From positions 1 to 28,884 of the forward strand of contig CAKVJR010000007.1 of the NCBI GenBank assembly GCA_934754855.1: DNA of 28,884 bases, written 5' to 3'. This document shows, piece by piece, positions 7,132 through 16,257 of the stretch (position 1 is its first letter; the number at the start of each line of letters is the position of its first letter). The stretch is from an uncultured Candidatus Melainabacteria bacterium (GTDB lineage Bacteria; Cyanobacteriota; Vampirovibrionia; Gastranaerophilales; Gastranaerophilaceae). Under the pieces are notes generated by a model. The model was not told where the DNA came from. It was given only the letters and a program-made list of their open reading frames with translations, and searched no databases. Made by a program: the position numbers and the translations under genes.

Positions 7132-8910
7132 ATGGCAATAACATCAATGAAATCAGACTTTTGCGGTAACTTGAGAGCAAGTGATATCGGAAGAAAAGTA
7201 ACTCTTTCCGGTTGGGTTGCAACTGTAAGAGATTTGGGCGGTATTATTTTCGTGGAATTGCGTGACAGAAGCGGTTTTTTCCAATTCGTCGCTGACCCCG
7301 AAAAGAACCCTGCCGTATATCAAACAATCAAAAGTTTAAAAGACGAATTCGTCGTTAAGGTAACGGGCGAAGTTTCAAAAAGACCTGATGAAACTTACAA
7401 TCCGAGCCTTGCAACAGGCGAAGTTGAAATGTATCCTGAATCAATTGAAATTCTTTCAAAGTCAGAAACATTACCGTTCCCGCTCGATGACGAAAATGTC
7501 GGTGAGGACGTTCGTTTGAAATACAGATATTTGGATTTGCGTCGTGAATCTATGCGTGACAAATTGATTTTGCGTCACAAGGTCGTTACGGCAATCAGAA
7601 ATTACCTCAACAGTAAGGATTTCACGGAAGTTGAAACTCCGATTTTGATTAATACGACTCCTGAAGGTGCAAGAGATTATCTCGTTCCGTCAAGAGTTCA
7701 CGAGGGCAAATGCTACGCACTTCCGCAATCACCTCAAATTTTCAAACAATTATTGATGGTCGGCGGAATGGAAAGATATTATCAAATCGCAAAATGTTTC
7801 CGTGATGAAGACTTGAGGGCAGACAGACAACCCGAATTTACTCAAGTTGACTTGGAAATGTCTTTCGTTGAACAAGAAGATGTTATTAACCTCGTTGAAG
7901 GTTTGGTTAAAGACGCTTTCGGTGTTATCGACGTAAAACTTCCTGAAAAATTCCCGAGAATGACTTGGCAGGAAGCAATGGACAGATACGGCAGCGACAA
8001 GCCTGATACACGTTTCGGCTTGGAATTGTTCGATTTGGGCGATATTCTTGCAGAATCCGATTTCGATGCGATGAAAGAAGTTTTGAATAACGGCGGCATC
8101 ATTAAGGGTATTACAATTCCGAATGCTTCAACTTATTCAAGAAAAGAAATTGACGATTTAAGACCGCTCGCACTTTCTTATGGTGCAAAAGGTCTTGCAA
8201 ACATCATCTTCAATGCAGACGGAACAGCAAAATCTCCTGTCTTGAAGTTCTTAAAAGAAGGTCAATTGGAACAAATCAAAGAACGTGCAAAAGCAAAAGA
8301 CGGCGACGTTGTGTTCTTTATTGCGGATAAACCGAAAGTAACTTACGATGCAATGGGCAGATTCAGACTTTACTTCGGTAAAAAATTGAATTTGATTAAC
8401 CCTGATGACCACGCAGTCCTTTGGGTTGTTGACTTCCCGATGTTTGAATACAGCGAAGAAGAAGGTCGTTATATGTCAATGCACCACCCGTTCACAATGC
8501 CGAATCCGGAAGATTTGGATAAAATGGAAACGGATAAGGCTCATTGCCGTTCAATCGCTTACGATATCGTTTACAACGGTACGGAACTCGGCGGTGGCAG
8601 CGTAAGAATTCACCGTGGTGACATTCAGGAAAGAGTATTCAAGGCTTTGGGCTTGAGCGAAGAAGATATCCAAAAGAAATTCGGCTTCCTCGTAACAGCA
8701 TTCAAGTACGGAACACCTCCGCATGCAGGTTTGGCAATCGGTTTGGACAGATTGATTGCACTTATGGCTAAGACTGACTCAATCCGTGACGTAATTGCAT
8801 TCCCGAAAAATTCAGGTGCAAAATGCTTGATGACGGACGCTCCTGCTGAAGTTACCGAAGAACAACTCAGAGAATTGCACTTGAAATCAACGGCAAGACT
8901 TCACAAATAA
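7132..8910 (+). CDS. aspS: Aspartyl-tRNA synthetase
   Basis: This class II synthetase charges tRNA-Asp in the cytoplasm. From the ATG at 7132 it is 592 aa, the normal bacterial length including the GAD insertion. Visible parts are the N-terminal OB-fold anticodon-binding domain (GWVATVRDLGGIIFVELRDRSG), motif 1 region, motif 2 around FRDEDLRADRQPEFTQVD, the bacterial insertion domain in the middle, and motif 3 in the C-terminal GLAIGLDRLIALM. An in-frame GTG at 7117 would add five residues, but AAGGTGAG (7114-7121) reads as the ribosome binding site for the ATG instead. Whether the enzyme discriminates tRNA-Asp from tRNA-Asn cannot be decided here. dnaA follows after 15 bases, so the two are probably co-transcribed. 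Confidence 0.96.
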   Translation: MAITSMKSDFCGNLRASDIGRKVTLSGWVATVRDLGGIIFVELRDRSGFFQFVADPEKNPAVYQTIKSLKDEFVVKVTGEVSKRPDETYNPSLATGEVEMYPESIEILSKSETLPFPLDDENVGEDVRLKYRYLDLRRESMRDKLILRHKVVTAIRNYLNSKDFTEVETPILINTTPEGARDYLVPSRVHEGKCYALPQSPQIFKQLLMVGGMERYYQIAKCFRDEDLRADRQPEFTQVDLEMSFVEQEDVINLVEGLVKDAFGVIDVKLPEKFPRMTWQEAMDRYGSDKPDTRFGLELFDLGDILAESDFDAMKEVLNNGGIIKGITIPNASTYSRKEIDDLRPLALSYGAKGLANIIFNADGTAKSPVLKFLKEGQLEQIKERAKAKDGDVVFFIADKPKVTYDAMGRFRLYFGKKLNLINPDDHAVLWVVDFPMFEYSEEEGRYMSMHHPFTMPNPEDLDKMETDKAHCRSIAYDIVYNGTELGGGSVRIHRGDIQERVFKALGLSEEDIQKKFGFLVTAFKYGTPPHAGLAIGLDRLIALMAKTDSIRDVIAFPKNSGAKCLMTDAPAEVTEEQLRELHLKSTARLHK

Positions 8911-8925
8911 TTTATATCATAGGAA

Positions 8926-10341
8926 ATGGCTAATTTAGACGAACAATGGACGAAGGTCCTTAAAATATTGGAAGAAAAAATCCCAAGCGAATCATACAAC
9001 GCTTGGGTTCTTCCGCTTGTGCCGTCTGAACTTTGCGATGGAAAAATTACTCTTTTGACTCCGCACGGATTTACCTCAATGACGCTCAAAACGTCCTACG
9101 GGAAAGTAATTTCGACGGCTTTGTCGGAGGTTTTTGGCGAAAATCTTAACTTTGAAATTTTGCAAGACGAAAAACTTGCCGAACTTTATGAAAAGGAGCA
9201 GAAGAAAAGTAAGAAATCCGAACGTTTGCAGGCTGAAAATCAGTTCAAGGAAAGCAAATACGACGGTTTGAAACAAATGCTTTCAGATTGCCATTTGAAT
9301 ACAAAATATAAATTTGAAAATTTTGTTGTCGGTGGGGCGAACAAGTTTGCTTACGGTGCATCAAAGGGGATTGCAGAGGGAAAATCTTTGGGAAATCCTT
9401 TGTTTATCTACGGCTGTTCGGGTTTGGGCAAAACTCACCTTTTGCATGCAATCGGTTATTATGCGATGACAAAGCGTAATAAAAAGGTAAAATACGTTAC
9501 GGCAGAAGAGTTTTTGAATGATTTGCTTGAGCATCTTTATCTCGGAGGGGAAAAAGACACTTTCAAAAAGGGTGCCGAAAAAAGCAAAAAAATGATAAAA
9601 TTCCGCCAAAAGTACCGTGATGTGGACTTTTTGCTGATTGATGACATTCAATTTATTGCGGGAAAAGAACGTACGGAAGAGGAGATGTTCAATACGTTCA
9701 ACACCTTGTATAGTGCGGGAAAACAGATTGTTATCACGAGTGATAAACCGCCTGCTGAAATTGACCATTTGTCTGACAGATTGAAGACGAGATTTGAGGG
9801 CGGATTGCTTGTGGATATCGGCATTCCCGATTTGGAAACGAGAATGGCGATTGTTAAGCAGTTTGTGAACGCAGATGGTGCAATACAATTGAGTTTAGAG
9901 GTAATCGAGTTTCTTGCAAGGGTTTACAAGAATAATATTCGAGAACTTGAAAAAGGCTTTAATAATGTCAGTGCTTACTGTTCGATTTTCGGTGAAGAAC
10001 CGACGGTTGAAGTTGTCAAAAAAGCGATAAATTATCAGGACGATAAAAAGAAAATCACTCCTGATGTTGTTATTGCGGAAGTTGCAAAGTTTTATGGCTT
10101 GAAATCAGAGGATTTGAAAGGTTCATCTCGGACGGGAAATATTCGTGATGCAAGAAAGGTTGCAGTTTACATAATCAGAGAGTTGATGGGCAACAGTTGG
10201 CAGTCAATCGGCGATTCTTTAGGCGGCAGAAAGTACACAACCATGATGGTTTTGCACAAAGGCGTCGAGGACGAAAAAAGAATTAACTCAAAACTTTGTG
10301 ACGAAATCAACACATTATTTAACATAATTAACCAATTGTGA
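8926..10341 (+). CDS. dnaA: Chromosomal replication initiator protein DnaA, unusual DNA-binding signature
   Basis: DnaA binds origin boxes and melts the origin as an AAA+ ATPase. The 471 aa show domain I (LDEQWTKVLKILEEKIPSES), a short lysine-rich linker (about residues 85-115), and the AAA+ core with Walker A GCSGLGKTHL, Walker B LLIDDIQFIAGKERTEEE, sensor ITSDKPP and the LSDRLKTRFEGGLLVDI segment. The C-terminal helix-turn-helix ends in SLGGRKYTTMMVLH. The usual signature is GGRDHTT, so the Asp and His known in E. coli to contact box bases are Lys and Tyr here. There is also a lysine-rich insertion of roughly a dozen residues before RDVDFLLIDD. AGGAA abuts the ATG, so translation is probably coupled to aspS 15 bases upstream. 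There is no dnaN neighbour and no intergenic space for an origin. Confidence 0.94.
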   Translation: MANLDEQWTKVLKILEEKIPSESYNAWVLPLVPSELCDGKITLLTPHGFTSMTLKTSYGKVISTALSEVFGENLNFEILQDEKLAELYEKEQKKSKKSERLQAENQFKESKYDGLKQMLSDCHLNTKYKFENFVVGGANKFAYGASKGIAEGKSLGNPLFIYGCSGLGKTHLLHAIGYYAMTKRNKKVKYVTAEEFLNDLLEHLYLGGEKDTFKKGAEKSKKMIKFRQKYRDVDFLLIDDIQFIAGKERTEEEMFNTFNTLYSAGKQIVITSDKPPAEIDHLSDRLKTRFEGGLLVDIGIPDLETRMAIVKQFVNADGAIQLSLEVIEFLARVYKNNIRELEKGFNNVSAYCSIFGEEPTVEVVKKAINYQDDKKKITPDVVIAEVAKFYGLKSEDLKGSSRTGNIRDARKVAVYIIRELMGNSWQSIGDSLGGRKYTTMMVLHKGVEDEKRINSKLCDEINTLFNIINQL

Positions 10342-10356
10342 AGAATGTGGTAAAAT
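10328..10356 (+). promoter_or_regulatory. Possible internal promoter ahead of murF
   Basis: TTAACC (10328-10333), a 17-base spacer and TAAAAT (10351-10356) overlap the end of dnaA and would start transcription about 25-30 bases before the murF ATG. The hexamers match moderately, so this could supplement read-through from aspS-dnaA. Confidence 0.4.
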
Positions 10357-10389
10357 TCCCATAGTGTCGTATTGTCGGCAGGGGGAATT

Positions 10390-11709
10390 ATGCGATTAAC
10401 CATAGATGAATTGATAGAAGCAACAGGTGCAAATTTAATCGTCGCAAGCGAGGGCGAGGACGATTTTGAAATTTCGACCGATACGAGAACTATCGGCTCG
10501 GGCATGTTGTATTTGCCATTGAAAGGCGAAAATTTTAACGGATTTGATTTTATTCAAAACGCACTTGATGCGGGAGCGTCAGGCTGTTTTATAGAAGATT
10601 TGAAAGATGTAAATCCCGATGCGGATTTTATTTTGCAGGTTGAAGATACAAAGGCTGCATATTTGAAAATTGCAGAATTTTATCGAGATAAAGTTAACCC
10701 GAAAGTCATTATGATTACGGGAAGCAGCGGTAAAACGACCGTCAAGGAAATGATGTCGGCTGTTATGTCGGTGAAATTTAAAACTCATAAGACAAAACTC
10801 AATCATAATAACGAAATCGGGCTTTGCCAAACATTTTTGTCAATGCCTGAAGATACGGAAGTTTTGATTGCTGAGGGAGGAATGAGAGGACTTGGAGAAA
10901 TTGAGTTGCTCTCAAAACACACAAAGCCTGACAGGGCGGTCATTACGAATGTCGGAACGGCTCATATCGGACGACTCGGCTCGGTTGAAAATATTGCGAA
11001 AGCAAAATGTGAAATTGTAAAATATTTGAAAAAAGACGGACTTTTGGTTGCCCCCGAAAATCCTTTGATTAGACAGTTTAACACTTTTTCGGGTAAATCC
11101 TGCTATGTTGATTTTTCAAAAATTGAAATCAAAAAAGCAGATACGACAGGCTCGGAATTTGTTTATGGCGAAAATGAATATTTCTTGCCTCAAGAGGGTG
11201 AACATAACGTTCAAAACGCTTGTCTTGTAATAGAAACGGCACTTTCTTTGGGTATGACACCCGAGGAAATTGCGGAAGGTTTGAAGAATTTTAAATCGAT
11301 TGATAAACGTTGGGAATTGCAAAAAATCGGCAATATTAATATTATAAACGATTGCTATAATGCAAATCCTGATTCCGTAAAAGCAGCCATAAAGACGTTT
11401 TTGGGACTTTATGAGGGCAAAAAGATTTTGGTTTTGGGTGATATGGGCGAACTTGGCGAAGACGAGGTTAAATATCACGTTGAAATCGGTGAATTTTTGA
11501 ATAATTTTGATTTTGACGGACTTTTGACTTGCGGAGAGTTGGCGAAAAATATTAACCCGAATAAGTCCGGTTGCGTGCATTTTCAGGATAAAAAATCCAT
11601 TGCACAATATATTTACAGAAAATTCAAAGACGGTGCTTATGTTTTGTTGAAAGCATCGAGAAGCATGAAATTTGAAGAAATCATTGAGGAGATTAAAAAA
11701 TGTCGTTAA
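10390..11709 (+). CDS. murF: UDP-N-acetylmuramoyl-tripeptide--D-alanyl-D-alanine ligase
   Basis: MurF adds D-Ala-D-Ala to UDP-MurNAc-tripeptide in the cytoplasm, the last step before mraY. From the ATG at 10390 it is 439 aa. It shows the Mur ligase N-terminal domain (STDTRTIGSGMLYLPLKG), the ATP-binding loop GSSGKTTVKEMM (residues 111-122), the central-domain EGGMRGLGEIELLSK segment, and NDCYNANPDSVKAAI plus a C-terminal domain with LGDMGELG. The longer TTG reading at 10372 is less likely, because AGGGGGA sits just upstream of the ATG. Its stop codon overlaps the mraY start by ten bases, indicating coupled translation. murE is not present in the window. Confidence 0.96.
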   Translation: MRLTIDELIEATGANLIVASEGEDDFEISTDTRTIGSGMLYLPLKGENFNGFDFIQNALDAGASGCFIEDLKDVNPDADFILQVEDTKAAYLKIAEFYRDKVNPKVIMITGSSGKTTVKEMMSAVMSVKFKTHKTKLNHNNEIGLCQTFLSMPEDTEVLIAEGGMRGLGEIELLSKHTKPDRAVITNVGTAHIGRLGSVENIAKAKCEIVKYLKKDGLLVAPENPLIRQFNTFSGKSCYVDFSKIEIKKADTTGSEFVYGENEYFLPQEGEHNVQNACLVIETALSLGMTPEEIAEGLKNFKSIDKRWELQKIGNINIINDCYNANPDSVKAAIKTFLGLYEGKKILVLGDMGELGEDEVKYHVEIGEFLNNFDFDGLLTCGELAKNINPNKSGCVHFQDKKSIAQYIYRKFKDGAYVLLKASRSMKFEEIIEEIKKCR

Positions 11710-12662
11710 TTATCGTAGCGGCTCTCGTAGCGGTTGTTTTGGCACTTCTTTCGGGGGTTGTTTATATAGATTTTTTGAAGAAAAAAATGTTTGGGCAATC
11801 GATTAGAGAATGTGCTCCCGAATCGCATGCAAAAAAGAGCGGAACGCCTACAACGGGCGGTGTTTTCATTGTCGGCTCGGCACTTGTCGGTGCGGTTATT
11901 GCACTTGTTATGGCGCAAAAACTTTCGACACAAGCGTGCTTGTTGTTGATGACGTTTGTTTTTTATATGTTTGCGGGCTTGATGGACGATATCATCAAAA
12001 TTCGTGGGCATCATAACGAGGGTTTGACGCCGAGAAGAAAGTTGTTTTTGCAGATTGCGATTGCGTTGTTGCCTGCGTTGTATATGACCGTGACAGGCGG
12101 AACGGCGGTGTCTTTCGGGGCATTGTCCGTGGACTTGGGCTGGTTGTACCCGTTGTTTGCGATTTTTCTTATGGTCGGCGTTTCAAATGCGGTTAATTTG
12201 ACGGACGGCTTGGACGGCTTGGCTGCTTCAAATATGGTTGTTTCGCTGATTGCTTGTGTAATTATTGCAATGATGTCGGGAAGTATTGAAATTGCGATTA
12301 TTTCGGCTGCAATTGCGGGTGCAACTCTCGGATTTTTGTATTTCAATAAATATCCCGCAAAGGTATTTATGGGCGATACAGGTTCGCTTGCATTGGGTGG
12401 AGTGCTTGGTGCGATTGCGGTTATGGGCAAATTTGAACTTTGGTTAATTCCGATTGGAATTATTTATATGGGCGAAACTTTGTCGGTTATGATTCAGGTT
12501 GCAAGTTTCAAATTGACGGGTAACAGAATTTTCAGAATGACCCCGATTCACCACCATTTTGAACTCGGCGGTTGGAAAGAAACAAAGGTTGTTGCGGTGT
12601 TTACGGCTGTAACGACGATATTTTCTGCTTGTGCGGTTGTCCTTTATCGTTTTTTGTATTGA
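11700..12662 (+). CDS. mraY: Phospho-N-acetylmuramoyl-pentapeptide-transferase
   Basis: MraY transfers phospho-MurNAc-pentapeptide to undecaprenyl phosphate, making lipid I in the inner membrane. It is 320 aa, the short form typical of non-proteobacteria, with about ten hydrophobic segments. Family motifs are KKSGTPTTGGVF (near residue 44), the catalytic Asp pair within GLMDDIIKI, NAVNLTDGLDGLAA with its Mg-binding Asp, FMGDTGSLALGG, and MTPIHHHFELGGW with the HHH motif. GAGGAG (11686-11691) lies eight bases before the ATG inside the end of murF. murD follows eight bases after the stop. Confidence 0.97.
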   Translation: MSLIIVAALVAVVLALLSGVVYIDFLKKKMFGQSIRECAPESHAKKSGTPTTGGVFIVGSALVGAVIALVMAQKLSTQACLLLMTFVFYMFAGLMDDIIKIRGHHNEGLTPRRKLFLQIAIALLPALYMTVTGGTAVSFGALSVDLGWLYPLFAIFLMVGVSNAVNLTDGLDGLAASNMVVSLIACVIIAMMSGSIEIAIISAAIAGATLGFLYFNKYPAKVFMGDTGSLALGGVLGAIAVMGKFELWLIPIGIIYMGETLSVMIQVASFKLTGNRIFRMTPIHHHFELGGWKETKVVAVFTAVTTIFSACAVVLYRFLY

Positions 12663-12670
12663 GGTAAATT

Positions 12671-14020
12671 ATGAAAAGAAAATGGTTTGATAAAAAAGTT
12701 TTGATATGCGGACTTTCAAAAAGCGGCACGGCAGCGGCGGAATACCTTGCATCACGTGGTGCTGACTGCTATTTGACAGAGTTTAAGCCTGCGGAAGAAA
12801 AAGATAAGGAACTTATAGAAAATCTTGAAAAACAAGGTATTAAGGTTGAAACGGGCGGTCATAGCGATGAATTTATCGACGGTGCTTATCTTGCGATAAT
12901 GAGCCCCGGAATTTCTCCGCAAAAGGACATTTATAAACGCCTGAAAGAGCGTAATATTCCGTATATGAGCGAGGTTGAACTTGCATTTGACGAAACGGAA
13001 TCGACATTTATTGCAATTACGGGTACAAACGGTAAAACGACTACGACGTCTTTGGCTTCGCACCTTTTGTCGGGTGATTTTGACGCTCCGTTCTGCGGAA
13101 ATATCGGCGTTCCTCCGACAAGATTGCTTGATAAAAAACATGATTATCTCGTTTGTGAAATGAGTTCTTATCAGTGCGAACTTTCTCCGACAATTCAGCC
13201 GTTTATTGCGTGTTTCTTGAATTGGACGGAAAATCATATTGATTGGCACGACGGATTGGAAAATTATTTTAAAGCTAAGGCAAAATTATTTGCTCCCGAA
13301 AAAGCCCCGACTTTTGCGGTTTTCAATGGAATTGACCCAAAAGTTTCGGAATTTGCGGAAAAATATCCTTATGAAAAATTTATTTTCGGAAAAGAATGTG
13401 ATAAAAATTGCTGCTACGTCAAGGACGGCAAGGTTATGTTCAAACGTAGAAAAGACGCTGAGGAGATTATTCCCGTTGATGAAATTCCTCTTGTCGGTGA
13501 ACACAACGTCCAAAACGTAATGGTGGCGGTAATTGTGGCTAAATTATGCGGCGTTTCGACAGAAACGATACGTGAAAGAATTAAAACTTTCAAAGCGGTT
13601 GAACACAGAATCGAATACGTAGGAACAGACGGAAAACATAAATTTTATAATGATTCAAAATCGACTACGACAGAGGCGACAATCGTTGCCCTGAGAGCGT
13701 TTCCGAATAAAGATGTAACGCTTATTATGGGTGGTCGTGACAAAATGACGGATTTAAACGGACTTTGCGAAAAGACAAAAGAGTGCGTGAAAAACGTTGT
13801 CTTGATTGGCGAAGCGACGGAAAGATTTAAAGAAGCCCTTGAGGCTCATGGATATACAAATATTTACGAGGCGAAATCCCTTGAGGACTCGGTCGATAAA
13901 GCGATTGAGTACGAGAATGAAATAATTTTGTTCTCGCCTGCTTGTGCAAGTTTCGACATGTTTAACAATTTTGAACACAGAGGAGAAGAATTTAAGAAAT
14001 ATGTCGGCACAAAGATATAG
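12671..14020 (+). CDS. murD: UDP-N-acetylmuramoyl-L-alanine--D-glutamate ligase
   Basis: MurD adds D-glutamate to UDP-MurNAc-L-Ala in the cytoplasm. The 449 aa show the N-terminal Rossmann-like domain (KVLICGLSKSGTAAAEYLASRG), the ATP loop GTNGKTTTTSL, the central segment NWTENHIDWHDGLENYFKAK and VGEHNVQNVMVA, and the C-terminal domain beginning near VEHRIEYVGTDGKHKFYNDSKSTTTEAT, ending with LFSPACASFDMFNNFEHRGEEF. These are MurD-specific patterns rather than MurC, MurE or MurF. The ribosome binding site GAGGT overlaps the mraY stop codon. The last 20 bases overlap the ftsW start. Confidence 0.97.
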   Translation: MKRKWFDKKVLICGLSKSGTAAAEYLASRGADCYLTEFKPAEEKDKELIENLEKQGIKVETGGHSDEFIDGAYLAIMSPGISPQKDIYKRLKERNIPYMSEVELAFDETESTFIAITGTNGKTTTTSLASHLLSGDFDAPFCGNIGVPPTRLLDKKHDYLVCEMSSYQCELSPTIQPFIACFLNWTENHIDWHDGLENYFKAKAKLFAPEKAPTFAVFNGIDPKVSEFAEKYPYEKFIFGKECDKNCCYVKDGKVMFKRRKDAEEIIPVDEIPLVGEHNVQNVMVAVIVAKLCGVSTETIRERIKTFKAVEHRIEYVGTDGKHKFYNDSKSTTTEATIVALRAFPNKDVTLIMGGRDKMTDLNGLCEKTKECVKNVVLIGEATERFKEALEAHGYTNIYEAKSLEDSVDKAIEYENEIILFSPACASFDMFNNFEHRGEEFKKYVGTKI

Positions 14021-15146
14021 AGTACAGGGAAATGTAGCACCGACGGGGTATATCCTGTCCCCGCCCGATAAAGGTTTGATGATTATAACGGGTTTTCTTG
14101 CCCTGTTCGGAATTATGATGATTTTGTCGGCAGGGGCGTCAAAGTGCGTTGCACTCGGTACAAACCCCGGTAGTTTCGCCATAAAGCAACTTATTTGTTT
14201 CTTTATCGGCTTTTGGGCAATGTGCAAGCTGTCGAGATATAATTATAAAAAACTTGAAAATATTGCGGTAAAATTTGCGTGGATAGTCGTTGTTTTACTT
14301 TTGCTGATTGACTTTACGCCTTTGGGGGTAACGGTTAACGGGGCAAAACGTTGGCTTGCGTTGGGACCTTTGCAATTCCAACCGTCAGAAATCGCAAAAC
14401 TTTCGGTGTCAATGTTGCTCGCTTGTGCGTTCAAAAACGATGCGAACATTTTTGATACGGATAAATGGCAGAAATATTTTGCTCCGATTGGCGTAATTGC
14501 CTTTCTGACAATCATTCAGCCGAACTTGAGTATGGTAATTATTTTCGGGATAATTTGCCTGACGTGTTATCTTGTTTCGGGCGGACCTGCCCAATTGATA
14601 GGAATGATGATACTTGGCGGCGGTTTTGTGCTTTCTTTGATTATTAAACCTTATCAATTGAGTCGTATCAAAGTTTGGCTCAATCCTGAGGCAGACCCGT
14701 ACGGAGCGGGTTATAACATTATCCAATCTTTGTTGGCGTTCGTTTCGGGCGGATTTTTCGGGGTCGGATTTGGCGGTTCAAGACAAAAATTAGAATGGCT
14801 CCCTGAAGCCCACACTGACTTTATTTACGCCGTAATTGGCGAGGAATGGGGCTGGCTTGGCTGTATTGCGATAATTTGGCTGTTCTTGTGGTTTGTTTAC
14901 CGTGGTATCAGGATTGCAATGAATTGCAAGGATATGTTCGGCAAAATTTTGGCGACAGGAATAACCGTTTCTATCGGAAGCCAAGCGTTTATCAATATGT
15001 CGGTTGCAAGTTCATTCGTTCCCGCAACAGGCGTTCCTATGCCGTTTATCAGTTACGGCGGTACTTCATTAATCATCACGATGTGTATGATTGGAGTGCT
15101 TTTGAATATTTCAAAAATCAGAATTTCGAGGTCAAATGATGTCTAA
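14001..15146 (+). CDS. ftsW: Peptidoglycan glycosyltransferase FtsW (SEDS family)
   Basis: FtsW polymerises lipid II at the division septum with its partner transpeptidase. Starting at ATG 14001 it is 381 aa with about ten membrane segments. SEDS motifs are VNGAKRWLALGPLQFQPSEI (near residues 112-131), the segment around LEWLPEAHTDFIYAVIGEEWG, and FVPATGVPMPFISYGGTS close to the C-terminus. Position in a murD-ftsW-murG block favours FtsW over the related RodA. The start lies within the end of murD, 20 bases before its stop; AGGAGAAG about 12 bases upstream is a somewhat distant ribosome binding site. A longer reading from 13944 is unlikely, since it would lengthen the overlap with murD. The stop overlaps the murG start. 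Confidence 0.95.
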   Translation: MSAQRYRVQGNVAPTGYILSPPDKGLMIITGFLALFGIMMILSAGASKCVALGTNPGSFAIKQLICFFIGFWAMCKLSRYNYKKLENIAVKFAWIVVVLLLLIDFTPLGVTVNGAKRWLALGPLQFQPSEIAKLSVSMLLACAFKNDANIFDTDKWQKYFAPIGVIAFLTIIQPNLSMVIIFGIICLTCYLVSGGPAQLIGMMILGGGFVLSLIIKPYQLSRIKVWLNPEADPYGAGYNIIQSLLAFVSGGFFGVGFGGSRQKLEWLPEAHTDFIYAVIGEEWGWLGCIAIIWLFLWFVYRGIRIAMNCKDMFGKILATGITVSIGSQAFINMSVASSFVPATGVPMPFISYGGTSLIITMCMIGVLLNISKIRISRSNDV

Positions 15147-16257
15147 AAAAAATGTATATTTCATCTCAGGCGGCGGTACGGGCGGACATATTTATCCCGC
15201 ATTGTCCGTGGTACAGGAACTTTTGAAACGTGAAGACACGGCGAAAATTTATTATATCGGCAATCCGAAAAATATGGAGTACGATATCGTCAAAAAGATT
15301 GCCAACGTTGAATTTTTACCGATTTCTGTCATGGGTATGCCGAGAAAATTGAGTTTCGGACTTGTGAAATTCTTTGTAATGCTTGCCGTTGCGGTTATTA
15401 AGGCTATTTTATATGTTAAAAAATACAAACCCGATGCCGTTTTTACGACAGGCGGATATGTTTCTGCCCCAATCGCACTCGTGGCACCGTTTATGAACGT
15501 ACCTTTGATGATTCACGATTGCGACGCAATTCCGGGGTTGGTGTCGAAATTGGTTGCTCCTCGGGCAAAAGTCGTTTCTGTTGCGTTTGAAAGTTCAAAA
15601 AACTTTTTGAAAAACAAAAATATAATTTGTACGGGAAACCCTGTCAGAAGTGAATTTTTGACAGTTACAAAAGAACAGGCACGAGAAAAGTTGGGATTGA
15701 GAAATAAGATGACAGTCTTTTTGACAGGCGGTTCGCAAGGGGCGAAAACCCTCAATAAAACGGCGATTAAGGCTGCTCAGACAATGGTTGAGGAGTTAGA
15801 TGTTCAGTTCGTAATTCAAACGGGCAAAAAGAAATATGACGATTTTATCAAAGAAATTTCGGCTTATTTTCCGAACTATTCTCAAAACACAAACCTTGTT
15901 ATCAGACCGTATTTTGACGAGATGTATTACGCCCTCAAGGCAGCGGATATAGTAATTGCCAGAGCGGGTTCGTTAAGCCTCTCAGAATTGACGCTGTGCG
16001 GCTCTGCTTGCATTTTGGTTCCGTATCCTTATGCGGCAGCCGATCATCAACGCAAAAATGCCCGTGAGGCTGAAAAAATGGGTTTTGCACTTTATTGTGA
16101 GGACAAAGATTTTGAGCGTGAAAGAATGCTCGAACTCGTCAAATCGCTCGTCAATAACCCCGATTACGTCAAAAAAATGTCGAAAGCGGCTTATATGAAT
16201 TCAAGACCGCAGGCAAAACAAGAAATTATCGAAAACCTTATCTCTATTATAAAATGA
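15139..16257 (+). CDS. murG: UDP-GlcNAc:lipid I N-acetylglucosaminyltransferase
   Basis: MurG converts lipid I to lipid II on the cytoplasmic face of the membrane. The 372 aa show the N-terminal glycine-rich loop GGGTGGHIYPALSV, the second glycine-rich stretch FLTGGSQGAKTLNK at the start of the C-terminal half, and the donor-binding segment ARAGSLSLSELTLCGSACIL with PYAAADHQRKNA. Two adjacent ATG codons exist at 15136 and 15139. The second is chosen because GAGGT (15128-15132) is better spaced from it; the first would add one Met. It overlaps the ftsW stop codon. The stop shares ATGA with the folC start, so translation of ftsW, murG and folC is likely coupled. Confidence 0.97.
   Translation: MSKKNVYFISGGGTGGHIYPALSVVQELLKREDTAKIYYIGNPKNMEYDIVKKIANVEFLPISVMGMPRKLSFGLVKFFVMLAVAVIKAILYVKKYKPDAVFTTGGYVSAPIALVAPFMNVPLMIHDCDAIPGLVSKLVAPRAKVVSVAFESSKNFLKNKNIICTGNPVRSEFLTVTKEQAREKLGLRNKMTVFLTGGSQGAKTLNKTAIKAAQTMVEELDVQFVIQTGKKKYDDFIKEISAYFPNYSQNTNLVIRPYFDEMYYALKAADIVIARAGSLSLSELTLCGSACILVPYPYAAADHQRKNAREAEKMGFALYCEDKDFERERMLELVKSLVNNPDYVKKMSKAAYMNSRPQAKQEIIENLISIIK

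Noticed and set aside
9361..9888. 175-codon minus-strand frame inside dnaA
   Set aside because: Antisense shadow of a well-supported conserved gene, with no ribosome binding site or recognisable domain.
8900..10400. Replication origin next to dnaA
   Set aside because: Free sequence around dnaA is 15 and 48 bases, and by eye no cluster of TTATCCACA-type boxes is present. Isolated TGTGGATA-like strings occur inside genes only.
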